Source: a virus
Reading direction: 5' to 3' (one strand)
IMG/VR virus record: IMGVR_UViG_3300049617_000144
Span: 1 to 64,000 of that record
Length of the DNA stretch: 64,000 bases
This document shows positions 24,908-32,793 of the stretch, piece after piece. How positions within the stretch are numbered: the first letter of the stretch is position 1; every line of letters begins with the position of its first letter. The notes beneath the pieces are model-generated. The model was given only the letters and a program-made list of their open reading frames with translations. It searched no databases and had not been told where the DNA came from. The translations under genes were made by a program, and so were the position numbers.

Positions 24908-24947
24908 AAAAAGGCCCCACAGTTCTCCCCAAAGAATCTGTGGGACC
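24908..24947 (-). terminator. Intrinsic terminator after the SSB gene
   Basis: On the minus strand, CCCACAG pairs with CTGTGGG over a 15-base loop and is followed by GCCTTTTTTG. It would end or attenuate transcription between the gp32-like gene and recA, letting SSB be made in excess. Confidence 0.7.
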
Positions 24948-24971
24948 AAGGTACACACATGTTAACGTGTG

Positions 24972-25997
24972 TTACGACTGCATTCTTCTAAGCTCCTCCA
25001 TGAAATCCTGCTCAGTCATTGCTGCATCTTCTGGAGGCGGGGTTCCTGCCACAACAGGAGTTGGCGTTGCTGGGGTTGCCGTCACCGTAGGCTTCGGTGG
25101 AGCGGCTGTAACGGTCGTTGTCGCCGTAGAAGTAGCTGCATTCACTTGCTCTTCCAGGCTAGGAGCCTTTTTACGCTTGTTACGGAATTTGCTGATGTCA
25201 TACTGCTCTTCTTGAGCCGGTTCGCCATCCAAATACTTCTCAAGCATGACTTCCATCTCTTCTACGGTCTTAAGAACTCGTAAAGAGTCAAGATCGTGCA
25301 GACTGTTGATCCACTTGTCGATCTGATCTGGATTGCCCAGTGGCGTTTGATCCTCAAAATCTGACTCGTCATACTCTGGATATGCGTCTTTACCTTCACC
25401 TTTGAGACGCTTCCTGATGCAAAGATCTCGGCCTGTCTTCGGGTTGGTAACATCACCATAACCCTTCTTCTTCATGCTTGGATCGCCCACGATGCCACGA
25501 ATGATTTTTTGGTGCATGGTCTTGCCACAACTGTAAATCAGTGGACCAACATCAACTTCTGGAGCATTGGTCTTGCGATTGAGTTGAGACCTAGCAATCA
25601 CATTGTAATAGTATCGGTCGACAGGCTTGATAGCTCTGGCCTGAATCTTGATCTCTTCTGCTTCTTTCTTGCGACCAGCCTTTTCAAGCTTTTCAATGTC
25701 TTTCCAAAGATCATTGTAGTACTTGCAAATGACACAAGGTCGCTTCGGATCGGCATCTATCCAACGACCATTTGTCAAAGTCTTGGTGCAATGAACATTG
25801 CGATCATCCAATTTGTGGGTTCTGGTAGAACAGAACAGGTTCTTACCTTTAGCCTTTGGCAAAAGGCGTACGGTAACGTATCCTGCTTTCTCGGGCATAC
25901 GAACGAAGTTCTTCAGAAAGTCCTGATTGCCTTGACTTTCAAGTCGTTCTGCTTCGTCATTCAGTTCCGCCAAATTAAGTTCGTCAAAATCAGCCAT
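24972..25997 (-). CDS. gp32-like single-stranded DNA-binding protein
   Basis: A 341-residue protein with a gp32-like layout: an acidic-basic N-terminus (MADFDELNLAELNDEAERL), then an OB-type core with a zinc site spanning HCTKTLTNGRW and CVICKYYNDLW, RYYYNVIARSQLN, and an Ala/Thr/Pro linker leading to an acidic tail (TEQDFMEELRRMQS), as in SSBs that recruit partners through the C-terminus. GGAG precedes the ATG. It coats ssDNA at forks and in recombination with the adjacent RecA. Confidence 0.85.
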   Translation of the reverse strand: MADFDELNLAELNDEAERLESQGNQDFLKNFVRMPEKAGYVTVRLLPKAKGKNLFCSTRTHKLDDRNVHCTKTLTNGRWIDADPKRPCVICKYYNDLWKDIEKLEKAGRKKEAEEIKIQARAIKPVDRYYYNVIARSQLNRKTNAPEVDVGPLIYSCGKTMHQKIIRGIVGDPSMKKKGYGDVTNPKTGRDLCIRKRLKGEGKDAYPEYDESDFEDQTPLGNPDQIDKWINSLHDLDSLRVLKTVEEMEVMLEKYLDGEPAQEEQYDISKFRNKRKKAPSLEEQVNAATSTATTTVTAAPPKPTVTATPATPTPVVAGTPPPEDAAMTEQDFMEELRRMQS

Positions 25998-26078
25998 AGT
26001 TATCTCCTGTTAGTTAAAGTTTTCGCCACCACTTGAGTGGTGAGTAGGTTGTAAATAATATCGCTGTTTTAGTCAATC

Positions 26079-26441
26079 TCATTCAGGAGATTTTTTTGAG
26101 TTCATAGAAATGACATTAGTCATAGCGGTAGGACCGGCTTGCCACGGCGTTATCATATGAGGCTCAACAGGCTTAGGATTGGACTGATTCGATTCGGCTT
26201 CTAATGCCTTCAACACTTCCATATTATGAAGCAGTTGTTTTTTGATTTCTTCTTCCTTGATAGCCTTGGCTGTAAGAAACTCTGCACGGTTAATAGGCTT
26301 TCGCTTTGGATTAAGCATTTGCTCGCCGAGCAGTATTTGCCTTTTTTCTTTTTCTTTAGCCCGCAAACTCATGCGTTTTTCAAGGATCTTCTTCTTAACC
26401 TGTCGTTCACGATCTTTCTTCTTTTGAAATTTCTTATCCAT
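26079..26441 (-). CDS. Basic coiled-coil protein, 120 aa
   Basis: Residues 1-60 are a highly charged helix (KKKDRERQVKKKILEKR ... RAKEKEKRQ), likely coiled coil. The C-terminal third is Pro/Ser-rich. It overlaps the upstream gene's stop. Could be scaffold or DNA-binding; not recognised. Confidence 0.5.
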   Translation of the reverse strand: MDKKFQKKKDRERQVKKKILEKRMSLRAKEKEKRQILLGEQMLNPKRKPINRAEFLTAKAIKEEEIKKQLLHNMEVLKALEAESNQSNPKPVEPHMITPWQAGPTAMTNVISMNSKKSPE

Positions 26442-27601
26442 TATCCTCTCCTTAGTTTTCTAACATCCGGGACATCCCCGTAATCTAAGTCTATATCATC
26501 TGGTGGATTAATTGGCACTGGAGAATTTACTTTTCTTCCTTTTGGAGCCCTTCCCTTTGGTCGTGGATTGCTCTCTTCATTTATCTCAGCGGTTTTTCTT
26601 TCAGACCTAGCAACAATAGCCATCATATCTTCATCTACTCCAGCCAAGGAATTCTTAGATTTTGATCGGGCACGTACATCAAGCATTTCCATAGGTTGCC
26701 CGCCAGCATCATCTCCTAATGCCATTCCACCTTGCATAGCCGCTTGCCGTAGTGCTTTAGCTCGCTGCATGGCAATATTCTCTGGGCTCCTGGAAGTAGC
26801 GGCTCGCTGGGCGGCAGCTATAGCTTTTGGCCCGCCCTTCTTAAGCTTGTTAAGATCAGGCATAGAATCATAACCAGCATCATCGTATAACAACTTAGCC
26901 CTTGTTTGTGGTCTTACAGCGGCTGCATAAGTTTCTTCGCCATCACCATCAACAAGCCTTACTGTGGATTTCAAGAAATACTTACTGTCTACTTCTACTG
27001 TTCTTTCTGCATCATCTTGCATGGTGTACACAGAACTGCCAAGAATACGGCCTGGTCTTTCAGAGAAAACTGGATATTTTTTGCCCTCTGAAAATTGCAA
27101 TCTCTTTTGTTTAATCTCTAGCAACATAGGAAGGTCGCTATCCAAAACCACTTCCTTGACTACTCGACGATTTCCACTTGTTGGGCTATGTGCATGAATA
27201 TTCACCTCTGGAGCAAGATGCTCATGTGGTTGAGCCCAAGGAGGCAATGGTGCCGCACCAGGAGGTGTACCACCCGAAGGACCAGCGTAAGGAGCAGCAG
27301 CAATCTCCTCGGCAGCGGCTACCGTAATAGTTCCATCAAGATTGAACTTTTTGTTCTTGATGATGAAACCACCCTTAGTTTCCTTGCAACTTATTTTTGC
27401 CTTTTTGAATTCAAAAATTTCCCAGTCAACTACCCATATGTCACGCCGAGCTAACAAGCCCATTAAACTTGAAGCAAGCTTCTCAATAGTCGTATCTTCA
27501 TATGCATCGCCAACTTTACAAGTCTTTTCTAACATCTCTTCTTTGTTAAAATTGCCATCATCCAACTTCTCGTTAAAGTGATATCTTATTTCGAATCCCA
27601 T
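26441..27601 (-). CDS. Hypothetical protein with Pro/Ala linker, 386 aa
   Basis: Starts MGFEIRYHFNEKLDDG. Residues 1-95 look like a compact beta-rich domain (GLLARRDIWVVDWEIFEF). A Pro/Ala/Gly linker (GPSGGTPPGAAPLPPW) is followed by a second domain with VVLDSDLPMLLEI, KYFLKSTVRLVDGDGEE, and a long charged tail (RPKGRAPKGRKVN). No family recognised; a DNA-associated role is conceivable from the basic tail. Confidence 0.6.
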   Translation of the reverse strand: MGFEIRYHFNEKLDDGNFNKEEMLEKTCKVGDAYEDTTIEKLASSLMGLLARRDIWVVDWEIFEFKKAKISCKETKGGFIIKNKKFNLDGTITVAAAEEIAAAPYAGPSGGTPPGAAPLPPWAQPHEHLAPEVNIHAHSPTSGNRRVVKEVVLDSDLPMLLEIKQKRLQFSEGKKYPVFSERPGRILGSSVYTMQDDAERTVEVDSKYFLKSTVRLVDGDGEETYAAAVRPQTRAKLLYDDAGYDSMPDLNKLKKGGPKAIAAAQRAATSRSPENIAMQRAKALRQAAMQGGMALGDDAGGQPMEMLDVRARSKSKNSLAGVDEDMMAIVARSERKTAEINEESNPRPKGRAPKGRKVNSPVPINPPDDIDLDYGDVPDVRKLRRG

Positions 27602-27635
27602 GATTTTTCCTTTGTACTTTCTCTAATAGGAGTAG

Positions 27636-27682
27636 CTGGCTGTCTCTATTGTCATGTCTCAAAAGCAATTTGAGACAGCCAG
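27636..27682. repeat. Inverted repeat, possible terminator
   Basis: CTGGCTGTCTC and GAGACAGCCAG form an eleven-base perfect stem around a 25-base spacer. There is no T-run directly after it on either strand, so a terminator role is uncertain. ATAAATAG lies nearby at 27,687-27,694 on the minus strand. Confidence 0.5.
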
Positions 27683-27720
27683 TCCTATCTATTTATTAAC
27701 TTTCACACGACTTTTTCAAA

Positions 27721-28341
27721 TTACTTTTTAACAAGACCGACACCGTATCGAGTGTTGACAACGATGGAAGTCCTATTATTTCCTTTGCAAAAATCATGGT
27801 ATGCATCCCAACTTGGCTTGTGATTATTGATATAATCCATTGCTATGATGCCATTTAAGCTCATGTGAGACCAGCAAACATCAAGAATTGATCTGTAAGT
27901 ATCGTAGTTAAACTCGTCGTCAATAATGACCATATCCCAATTCGTCATGGTCAACAAACGCCTCGTCTCTTCATCATGGATGCCGCCTACATGAAGCCAC
28001 ATATCGTTTTTGTAGTGGTCCCTTACATTCCTGCGGCCAAGATTAGGCGAGTAAAATTCCTCAATTCTTTGTTGAAAACCGACAAATTTTTTTACCGTTT
28101 TGCAACCTTTCAAAAAACAGGCACTGCATAGTCCAAGACGAAACCCAACTTCTACAAAATTCTCTGGGCAAACCAAGGTTCCTAACCAATAGTAAAAGGG
28201 AATGTAACGAGGGTCTGTGTAGGAATTGGTTTTCCTCGACTCCTCATCAATGACCCGCAAACGATCCAAAAATATTCCAGATGGATATTGCTTGTCAAGT
28301 TTTTTCTCAATTTTACTTTTGAGTTCCTGTAAATCATCCAT
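27721..28341 (-). CDS. Class I methyltransferase-like protein
   Basis: About 206 residues from ATG 28,341 (MDDLQELKSKIEKKL), which has AGCAGG upstream. The longer start at 28,383 (MKVFSFQHYLIAG) falls in a 16-base stem. The core shows FVEVGFRLGLCSACFLKG (motif I-like), TNWDMVIIDDEFNYD (motif IV-like) and LNGIIAMDYINNH, as in Methyltransf_24-type proteins. The SAM motif is imperfect. Substrate unknown. The longer form would carry the recurrent targeting-like N-terminus. Confidence 0.55.
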   Translation of the reverse strand: MDDLQELKSKIEKKLDKQYPSGIFLDRLRVIDEESRKTNSYTDPRYIPFYYWLGTLVCPENFVEVGFRLGLCSACFLKGCKTVKKFVGFQQRIEEFYSPNLGRRNVRDHYKNDMWLHVGGIHDEETRRLLTMTNWDMVIIDDEFNYDTYRSILDVCWSHMSLNGIIAMDYINNHKPSWDAYHDFCKGNNRTSIVVNTRYGVGLVKK

Positions 28342-28370
28342 TGGGCCTGCTATAAGATAGTGTTGAAATG

Positions 28371-28407
28371 AAAAGACCTTCATGAAAACAATTCATGAAG
28401 GTCTTTT
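28371..28407. terminator. Perfect 16-base hairpin with T-run
   Basis: AAAAGACCTTCATGAA pairs fully with TTCATGAAGGTCTTTT around AACAA. On the plus strand T7 ends the stem; on the minus strand it closes in TTTTC. The alternative start codon (28,383) of the methyltransferase-like gene is buried in the stem. On the minus strand it would end, or attenuate, transcripts of the structured segment upstream. Confidence 0.8.
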
Positions 28408-28412
28408 TTTGA

Positions 28413-28544
28413 GGAGATTGTGTCTCCATTTTGGGTTGACCTGTCTCCTGGCCTAAGACCATCCGAGACCCATGAAAGTCATTACCCAGCATAACCGGAA
28501 TTTACACCATCCTCATGGGCAGATGTAGACCCGATTGGTTATGC
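28413..28544 (-). ncRNA. Candidate structured leader or small RNA
   Basis: Gene-free stretch (28,384-28,716) with nested stems: GGAGA/TCTCC (28,413-28,427), GTCTC/GAGAC (28,443-28,469) holding TGG/CCA, and GCATAACC/GGTTATGC (28,489-28,544) enclosing GGG/CCC. Read on the minus strand it precedes the 16-base hairpin and the methyltransferase-like gene, the layout of a riboswitch or attenuator. No known riboswitch class was recognised. The remaining part (28,600-28,716) holds only a short remnant-like frame and a weak hairpin. Confidence 0.35.
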
Positions 28545-28716
28545 AACAGGGATACACTATCTAGTTTTCGCAATCTTTTTCTCACCTGAAAAAAAGTTCA
28601 GTGCCTGAAATTAGCCAAGTTCGGCTGCGTCGATAGGCGACTTCTCCAGATTGCTCTTGAATTTCTTGGCTGCCTTCATGAAAGTATTGAAGACATCCTC
28701 CTAGTTAAATACCTAC

Positions 28717-29379
28717 TTAACCTCGACCTGGAATTGTCGCCGTGAACCATTCAGGCGGCACTAAAAGAAGATTCGTATTACTTTTTTCAAACATCCAGCG
28801 AGATGAATAAGGACTGTAATCACCGCCCTCATCGGCATCAGCAGGCACAACAGCCACAACTGTATGAAGTCCGGCTTCCAGAATAATCTTTGTGCAGTCG
28901 ATACAAGGCACCCCACATGCACAAATCATCCAGCAATCAAACAACGGCCTTCTTGCTTTGGTTACGGCATCTGTCTCACCGTGAATACAGGTACAAAGCT
29001 CTAACCTCTGCCCGCTCGGGGCACCTATGATCCTTCGTGGACAAATGCCACAATGAGAATAATCTTTGACGAATTTATCTCTTAGTTCTGGTGCGTATCC
29101 ACCACCCTTCATCGCAACCATCAATTCATGTGTGCTGAGTTGTGGCACAACTACCTTCTCTAGGTAATCAGGGTCGTCACATACAGGTAAATTCACAGGA
29201 GGACCATTATGTCCAACGGAAACTACATCATCATGCACTGGGTCTACAATAATGACGCCAATGCTTCTTGATAAGCAGGGTTTTTCATTCTCTTTGGCAA
29301 AGACTGCCATTCTCATCCACTTTTGGAGATTTTTGGCACCTTCTGGAGTCATTGGTTGATTTTCTATTTTCGTTATCAT
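28717..29379 (-). CDS. dCMP deaminase
   Basis: A 220-residue zinc deaminase. The HxE motif is CIHGETDAVTKA and the PCxxC motif is CGVPCIDCTKIILEAG. RSIGVIIVD lies at about 38 and VGHNGPP at 54. A longer insert with CGICPRR before the HxE could bind a second zinc, as in T4-type dCMP deaminases. Produces dUMP for ThyA. AAGGAG precedes the ATG. Confidence 0.88.
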   Translation of the reverse strand: MITKIENQPMTPEGAKNLQKWMRMAVFAKENEKPCLSRSIGVIIVDPVHDDVVSVGHNGPPVNLPVCDDPDYLEKVVVPQLSTHELMVAMKGGGYAPELRDKFVKDYSHCGICPRRIIGAPSGQRLELCTCIHGETDAVTKARRPLFDCWMICACGVPCIDCTKIILEAGLHTVVAVVPADADEGGDYSPYSSRWMFEKSNTNLLLVPPEWFTATIPGRG

Positions 29380-29536
29380 TCAGCACTCCTTTGCTTATGA
29401 TTACCTCAGCTTGAGTTTCAAGCCACACGACTGCTCCACATGAAAGCGGTTTGTCTGGACTATAAACTACTTTGCAAGGCCCTTTGATTTCCACTTCATG
29501 AGCATAGACATTACTTTTATATGTCTTAATTGTCAA
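29285..29536 (-). CDS. Hypothetical protein overlapping dCMP deaminase, 83 aa
   Basis: Starts MTIKTYKSNVYAHEVEI; residues 1-50 look like a real beta-rich protein (CKVVYSPDKPLSCGAVVWLE). The last ~32 residues are read inside the next gene's start in another frame and are polar. The 95-base overlap is unusual, so the true end may differ. Confidence 0.4.
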   Translation of the reverse strand: MTIKTYKSNVYAHEVEIKGPCKVVYSPDKPLSCGAVVWLETQAEVIISKGVLNDNENRKSTNDSRRCQKSPKVDENGSLCQRE

Positions 29537-29573
29537 TGGAGGATTCCGCTTGCCGGTTTTGCGGTTTATCTCT

Positions 29574-29690
29574 GGGCGGCGGGAAAACCTCTACCATCTC
29601 TCTGAATAGAGAGATGGCTGGTTGCAAAGCGAGCGACCGAAGGGAGCGAGACTGCAACCAGCCCTTTAGGGTAGAGGATGAGAGCCGCCC
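29574..29690. ncRNA. Compact three-way-junction structured RNA or DNA element
   Basis: Perfect nested helices with no spacers: outer GGGCGGC/GCCGCCC (29,574-29,580 with 29,684-29,690); CCTCTACC/GGTAGAGG (29,588-29,595 with 29,670-29,677); hairpin ATCTCTCT-GAAT-AGAGAGAT (29,596-29,615); and an eleven-base stem GGCTGGTTGCA/TGCAACCAGCC (29,616-29,663) capped by a purine-rich loop with GCGAGCGACCGAAGGGAGCG. No ORF spans it. Coding strand unknown. It resembles either a folded RNA or a palindromic mobile repeat. Confidence 0.55.
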
Positions 29691-29711
29691 TTAGTGGGGG
29701 TAGTTCACGAT

Positions 29712-29885
29712 TTAACAAACGTCAGTTGCATAGCCATGAACATCATATTCTTCTTCTGCCGGATATATCAAGGCAGAATTAGCTTGTTTTTCAACAAATG
29801 CTTCCTTGGCTATTGTAAGTTGTTCAATCAGTTGATCCACCTCTCTTGGGTTTAAGGAAATCCTAAACTCAGAATTCATGGCCAT
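29712..29885 (-). CDS. Hypothetical protein, 57 aa, cut off from its upstream sequence by TnpB element 2
   Basis: Reading from ATG 29,885 gives MAMNSEFRISLNPREVDQL to GYATDVC. The upstream neighbour would have been at 31,191-31,343 before element insertion. If the element is removed with the junction GGGTT/CTTGCC, the two reading frames fuse into one ORF of about 102 codons. It could therefore be the C-terminal half of a broken gene rather than a gene on its own. No ribosome site is visible at 29,885. Confidence 0.5.
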   Translation of the reverse strand: MAMNSEFRISLNPREVDQLIEQLTIAKEAFVEKQANSALIYPAEEEYDVHGYATDVC

Positions 29886-30013
29886 ATCAGAACTAAAAGG
29901 GTTTGGGACAGTTGAACCGAAATCTGGAGAAATCTAGGGATACCTCAAGAAAAATCTTGCCAAATCCGTGATTTTGCTTCAGAAAAACAGGACTAACCCT
30001 GCTATATAAGGAT

Positions 30014-31174
30014 ATGCTACTCGTTGAGCGACACCAAATACACGGAACTCCTGAAATTGTCCGACTCTGCACACTCAGCAAGGAACTGTACAACAAGTGC
30101 AACTTCCTGATGAGGAGAGCATGGTTCGGCAGTACAATGCTACCCAACATCAACACCCTCATCGCTGCTGTCAAAACCGAGGACTGCTTTCGTAACCTGC
30201 ACAACACCAAGACGGCAAAGCAAACTATCCGTAAGTGTTTGACTGATTGGACGAATTTCAAGAAGGCACTCAATGCCTACAAGAAAGACCCGAGCAAGTT
30301 CCTTCGGTGTCCCAAACCGCCGTACTACAAAGACAAACTGGCTCAGGTCATCTTCTACAACGAAACCATCAAGGGAGGACAATCCAAGAAGAACCAGAAA
30401 CTCATGACCATCACGCCGAGTAACAACTGCTTCGGCATCAAAAGCGTCAGAGACTACAAGCAAGTGGTCATCACGCCCAAGACTTTTGGCTTTGTGGTGG
30501 ACGTACAGTACGAGCGTGAAATCAAGAAAGAGAAAGTCAGCAAAGACAACGTATGTTGTATCGACATTGGCGTAAATAATTTGGCTACGATAACCTCCGG
30601 TCAACTCGGTCATCCGATATTGGTCAACGGTCGTATCCTCAAGAGCGTCAACAGGTTGTACAACAAGTACCCCAACAAGAGGACGAGCAGGAAGCGATAC
30701 TTCCAGATTGAAAACTACTTCCACCATGCCAGCAAGTTCATCGTGGACCTGTGTGTCAAGCACGGCATCGGTTGCATCATCGTGGGCAAGAACGATGGCT
30801 GGAAACAAGAAGTCAAGATGCAGAAGGAACAGAAGCAAAACTTCCAGTACATTCCATTCTGGCGGTTCATTGAGAAAGTCAAGTACAAGGCAACATTGGC
30901 TGGTATCGTCGTAGACTTCACCGAAGAGGCATATACCAGCAAGGCGAGTTTTCTTGACCATGACGAACTGCCTGTTTGGGATGCCAAGCCGCCACACTTG
31001 TCGGGTAAGAGGATCAAGGGAATATACAAGACATTCCGCCCTATTCATGCTGACGTGAATGGAAGCCTGAACATCGGGCGAAAAGTAATCGGGGATAAAG
31101 TCTACGAGACTTTCCCTGATAGGAGCATTGCCGCAATGCCAGTACGAGTAAAGTTTTCAGCGTATAACGGCTGA
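30014..31174 (+). CDS. tnpB: TnpB RNA-guided nuclease, copy 2
   Basis: A 386-residue protein, very close to copy 3. RuvC motifs: CCIDIGVNNLATITS, IIVGKNDGWKQ with FTEEAYTSKASFLD, and IHADVNGSLNIGRK. The zinc knuckle is missing as in copy 1. The C-terminus differs (VRVKFSAYNG) from the INPLKAFCV of copy 3, owing to an altered 3' end, so its omega-RNA scaffold also differs. TATATAAGG precedes the ATG. Confidence 0.9.
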   Translation: MLLVERHQIHGTPEIVRLCTLSKELYNKCNFLMRRAWFGSTMLPNINTLIAAVKTEDCFRNLHNTKTAKQTIRKCLTDWTNFKKALNAYKKDPSKFLRCPKPPYYKDKLAQVIFYNETIKGGQSKKNQKLMTITPSNNCFGIKSVRDYKQVVITPKTFGFVVDVQYEREIKKEKVSKDNVCCIDIGVNNLATITSGQLGHPILVNGRILKSVNRLYNKYPNKRTSRKRYFQIENYFHHASKFIVDLCVKHGIGCIIVGKNDGWKQEVKMQKEQKQNFQYIPFWRFIEKVKYKATLAGIVVDFTEEAYTSKASFLDHDELPVWDAKPPHLSGKRIKGIYKTFRPIHADVNGSLNIGRKVIGDKVYETFPDRSIAAMPVRVKFSAYNG

Positions 31175-31225
31175 AAACGGGTTGGTTTCGTCAAACCCAG
31201 ATTTCCCTAGATTTCTGGGAACGGT
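31150..31225 (+). ncRNA. Candidate omega-RNA of TnpB copy 2
   Basis: Shared parts are GTATAACGGC, GGGTTGGTTTCGTCAAACCC and the terminal GGAACGGT. The terminal hairpin differs in sequence (CCAGATTTCCCTAGATTTCTGG) while keeping a stem. The guide would begin TCTTGCCAACAGTGG. The 5' limit is a guess. Confidence 0.55.
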
Positions 31226-31343
31226 TCTTGCCAACAGTGGCGGTTATTTGTATTGTTCTCCAGGCTGGACAATGAACGTATAAACTACCATTTTCAACAT
31301 GAAAAGACTTATGATCTGTATGATACTTTGCAAATGCTGACAT
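31191..31343 (-). pseudogene. 5' part of a small phage gene interrupted by TnpB element 2
   Basis: ATG 31,343 has a strong AAAGGAGATAT ribosome site. Residues 1-39 (MSAFAKYHTDHKSFHVEN... to TATVGK) are phage sequence; the next 11 are read from the element end and stop at 31,191. Joining with the frame at 29,712-29,885 is possible in frame with one choice of junction base. The function is unknown. Confidence 0.6.
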
Positions 31344-31430
31344 ATATCTCCTTTGCTAACAAAATTCATTTACCAATTTTTCTCTAAAAATTCCGTTTCA
31401 ACTTCCTGACGCCATCCTATTCCACCTAAA

Positions 31431-32252
31431 TTAAGCATTGTTGTAGTCAGGATGTTCTTTGTAACTTGCCTCGAAAACAGAAAAATTGTTCTTCTTTTCT
31501 AAGGCTTCTGTATACTTTTCATAAAACCATTTCCCTCTGCTTTTTTTACCGTTTGGTGTAGCTACGACAATACAATTCCCCCCGCAAGAAAGTTGTGGCC
31601 ACATACATTTCCACCATTTATCCATGTCTTCGATAAAAGCGGCCTCATCTATGAAAAGATGACTTATTGCCATTCCACAAGTCGCCTCTGGTACAACAAA
31701 ACGTATTCTACTGCCAGTATCTCCAAATTCTTTCAAATGGTCATTGCATCGAGTCATCCTTGGATGCAACCATTGCGGCAATTGTGCAATCATCCTTTGA
31801 ACAATATCGCCAATAGCAATTGCTTCTCTGTCCGTTTTACTCAACACGACAATTTGTTGATTCGGCTTAAACATAGCAAGCCATAGCAAATATGCTACCG
31901 TATAAGTTGTGAAGGCCCCTTGTCGAAACTTCTTGACAATAGAAAAACGATTGTTTTGATAATGCTCAACAAGCCTCTTATGATACGGATACACATCCAA
32001 ATGTATCAAACCACGGGTCGGATGCCAAACCTTCAGATGCTTGGCGAAGCAAAAAAAGTCTTTGGCACAGTCAAGGTATTCTGGCTTTCTTTCACCAAGA
32101 TCTACTTCTTCTTCAGCTTCCTCTAACCTATCTTTGATCTTACTCAAGAACTTTTCGATGACTTTGTTTACCCCGTAAGTTTCATTGAGAATATCATATA
32201 AACGTTTCCAAGATGCAGCGTCTTGTGTGTACGTCAACTTCATTAATTTCAC
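31431..32252 (-). CDS. Terminase large-subunit ATPase domain; nuclease domain absent
   Basis: A 273-residue packaging ATPase-like protein with an adenine-motif region, a Walker A-like KKFRQGAFTTYTVAYL, LSKTDREA, Walker B SHLFIDEAAFIED and coupling motif VVATPNGKKSRGK. T4 gp17 is about 610 residues with a C-terminal RNase H nuclease; here the frame stops after EHPDYNNA. A different frame just downstream reads MLNLGGIGWRQEVETEFLEK, matching the linker seen next in terminases, then stops. So the gene is truncated, frameshifted or split. GTG start with AGGAG. Confidence 0.75.
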   Translation of the reverse strand: MKLMKLTYTQDAASWKRLYDILNETYGVNKVIEKFLSKIKDRLEEAEEEVDLGERKPEYLDCAKDFFCFAKHLKVWHPTRGLIHLDVYPYHKRLVEHYQNNRFSIVKKFRQGAFTTYTVAYLLWLAMFKPNQQIVVLSKTDREAIAIGDIVQRMIAQLPQWLHPRMTRCNDHLKEFGDTGSRIRFVVPEATCGMAISHLFIDEAAFIEDMDKWWKCMWPQLSCGGNCIVVATPNGKKSRGKWFYEKYTEALEKKNNFSVFEASYKEHPDYNNA

Positions 32253-32458
32253 TTTTCTCCTATTAGTTTTTTCAATTCTTCATTTGCTTCTAAGGCGTCA
32301 CGATATTCACAGGCCAAAACATTGTATATGTTCTCTCCATGCATAGAAAGAGCCAGGAACATCTCGTTGTCAAGAGTCATTTTGGTCTTAAATTCAATTT
32401 CAATGAAAGGACAAAAATTGTCTGGATTCAATATCGGCTTAGAAACTTTCAATTCCAT
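32249..32458 (-). CDS. Hypothetical protein, 69 aa
   Basis: Starts MELKVSKPILNPDNFCPF; strand-rich then helical (YRDALEANEELKKLIGE). Its stop overlaps the terminase GTG start, so it is co-transcribed. Not recognised. Confidence 0.5.
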   Translation of the reverse strand: MELKVSKPILNPDNFCPFIEIEFKTKMTLDNEMFLALSMHGENIYNVLACEYRDALEANEELKKLIGEK

Positions 32459-32459
32459 G

Positions 32460-32735
32460 TTACCATCCGTATTTAGCCATCATAATCTCATCTTCTTTCA
32501 TGATTTCAAAAGCAGTCTCAACATCAAAACTGTCCCATTTCTGGCAATGTCCTTCCGTCCACGTTTCCTGTTGATACATATCTGATTCTGGATTATTGCA
32601 CGGACCTGGATTCCAACGAGGTTGATTACCGAACGATCCATCACCATTACCTTTATCGGTGCCTTGCCAGAAACGACAACTCCTGCACTTGCCCCACCAG
32701 TCCGAGTGAATTCGCTTGCTTTCTTCTTTATTCAT
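32460..32735 (-). CDS. Cysteine-rich protein, 91 aa
   Basis: Cysteines at CRSCRFW (about 17-20), CNN (about 47) and GHCQKW (about 63) could bind one metal ion. Trp-rich (DWWGKCRSCRFWQGTD). The family with CxxCxFW is common in phages, but I cannot name this one. Confidence 0.5.
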   Translation of the reverse strand: MNKEESKRIHSDWWGKCRSCRFWQGTDKGNGDGSFGNQPRWNPGPCNNPESDMYQQETWTEGHCQKWDSFDVETAFEIMKEDEIMMAKYGW

Positions 32736-32793
32736 GTTTCAACGCTCTCTTCAAAACATTGTGAACTACCCCTGCCCTAGGAATACAGATGCT

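Larger units (their letters stand above)
29904..31225 (+). mobile_element. IS200/IS605-type TnpB-only element, copy 2
   Basis: Left flank AGGGTT at 29,898-29,903 and then ACAGTTGA; right end GGAACGGT at about 31,218-31,225. The promoter-like region CAGGACTAACCCTGCTATATAA is shared with copies 1 and 3. The insertion lies inside a small minus-strand gene. No tnpA is present. Confidence 0.75.

Noticed and set aside
28645-28715. Tiny minus-strand frame ending KSPIDAAELG with AGGAGG upstream
   Set aside because: The ATG after AGGAGG is out of frame and stops after six codons; the remaining 22-codon frame lacks a start signal. Could be a gene remnant but not supportable.
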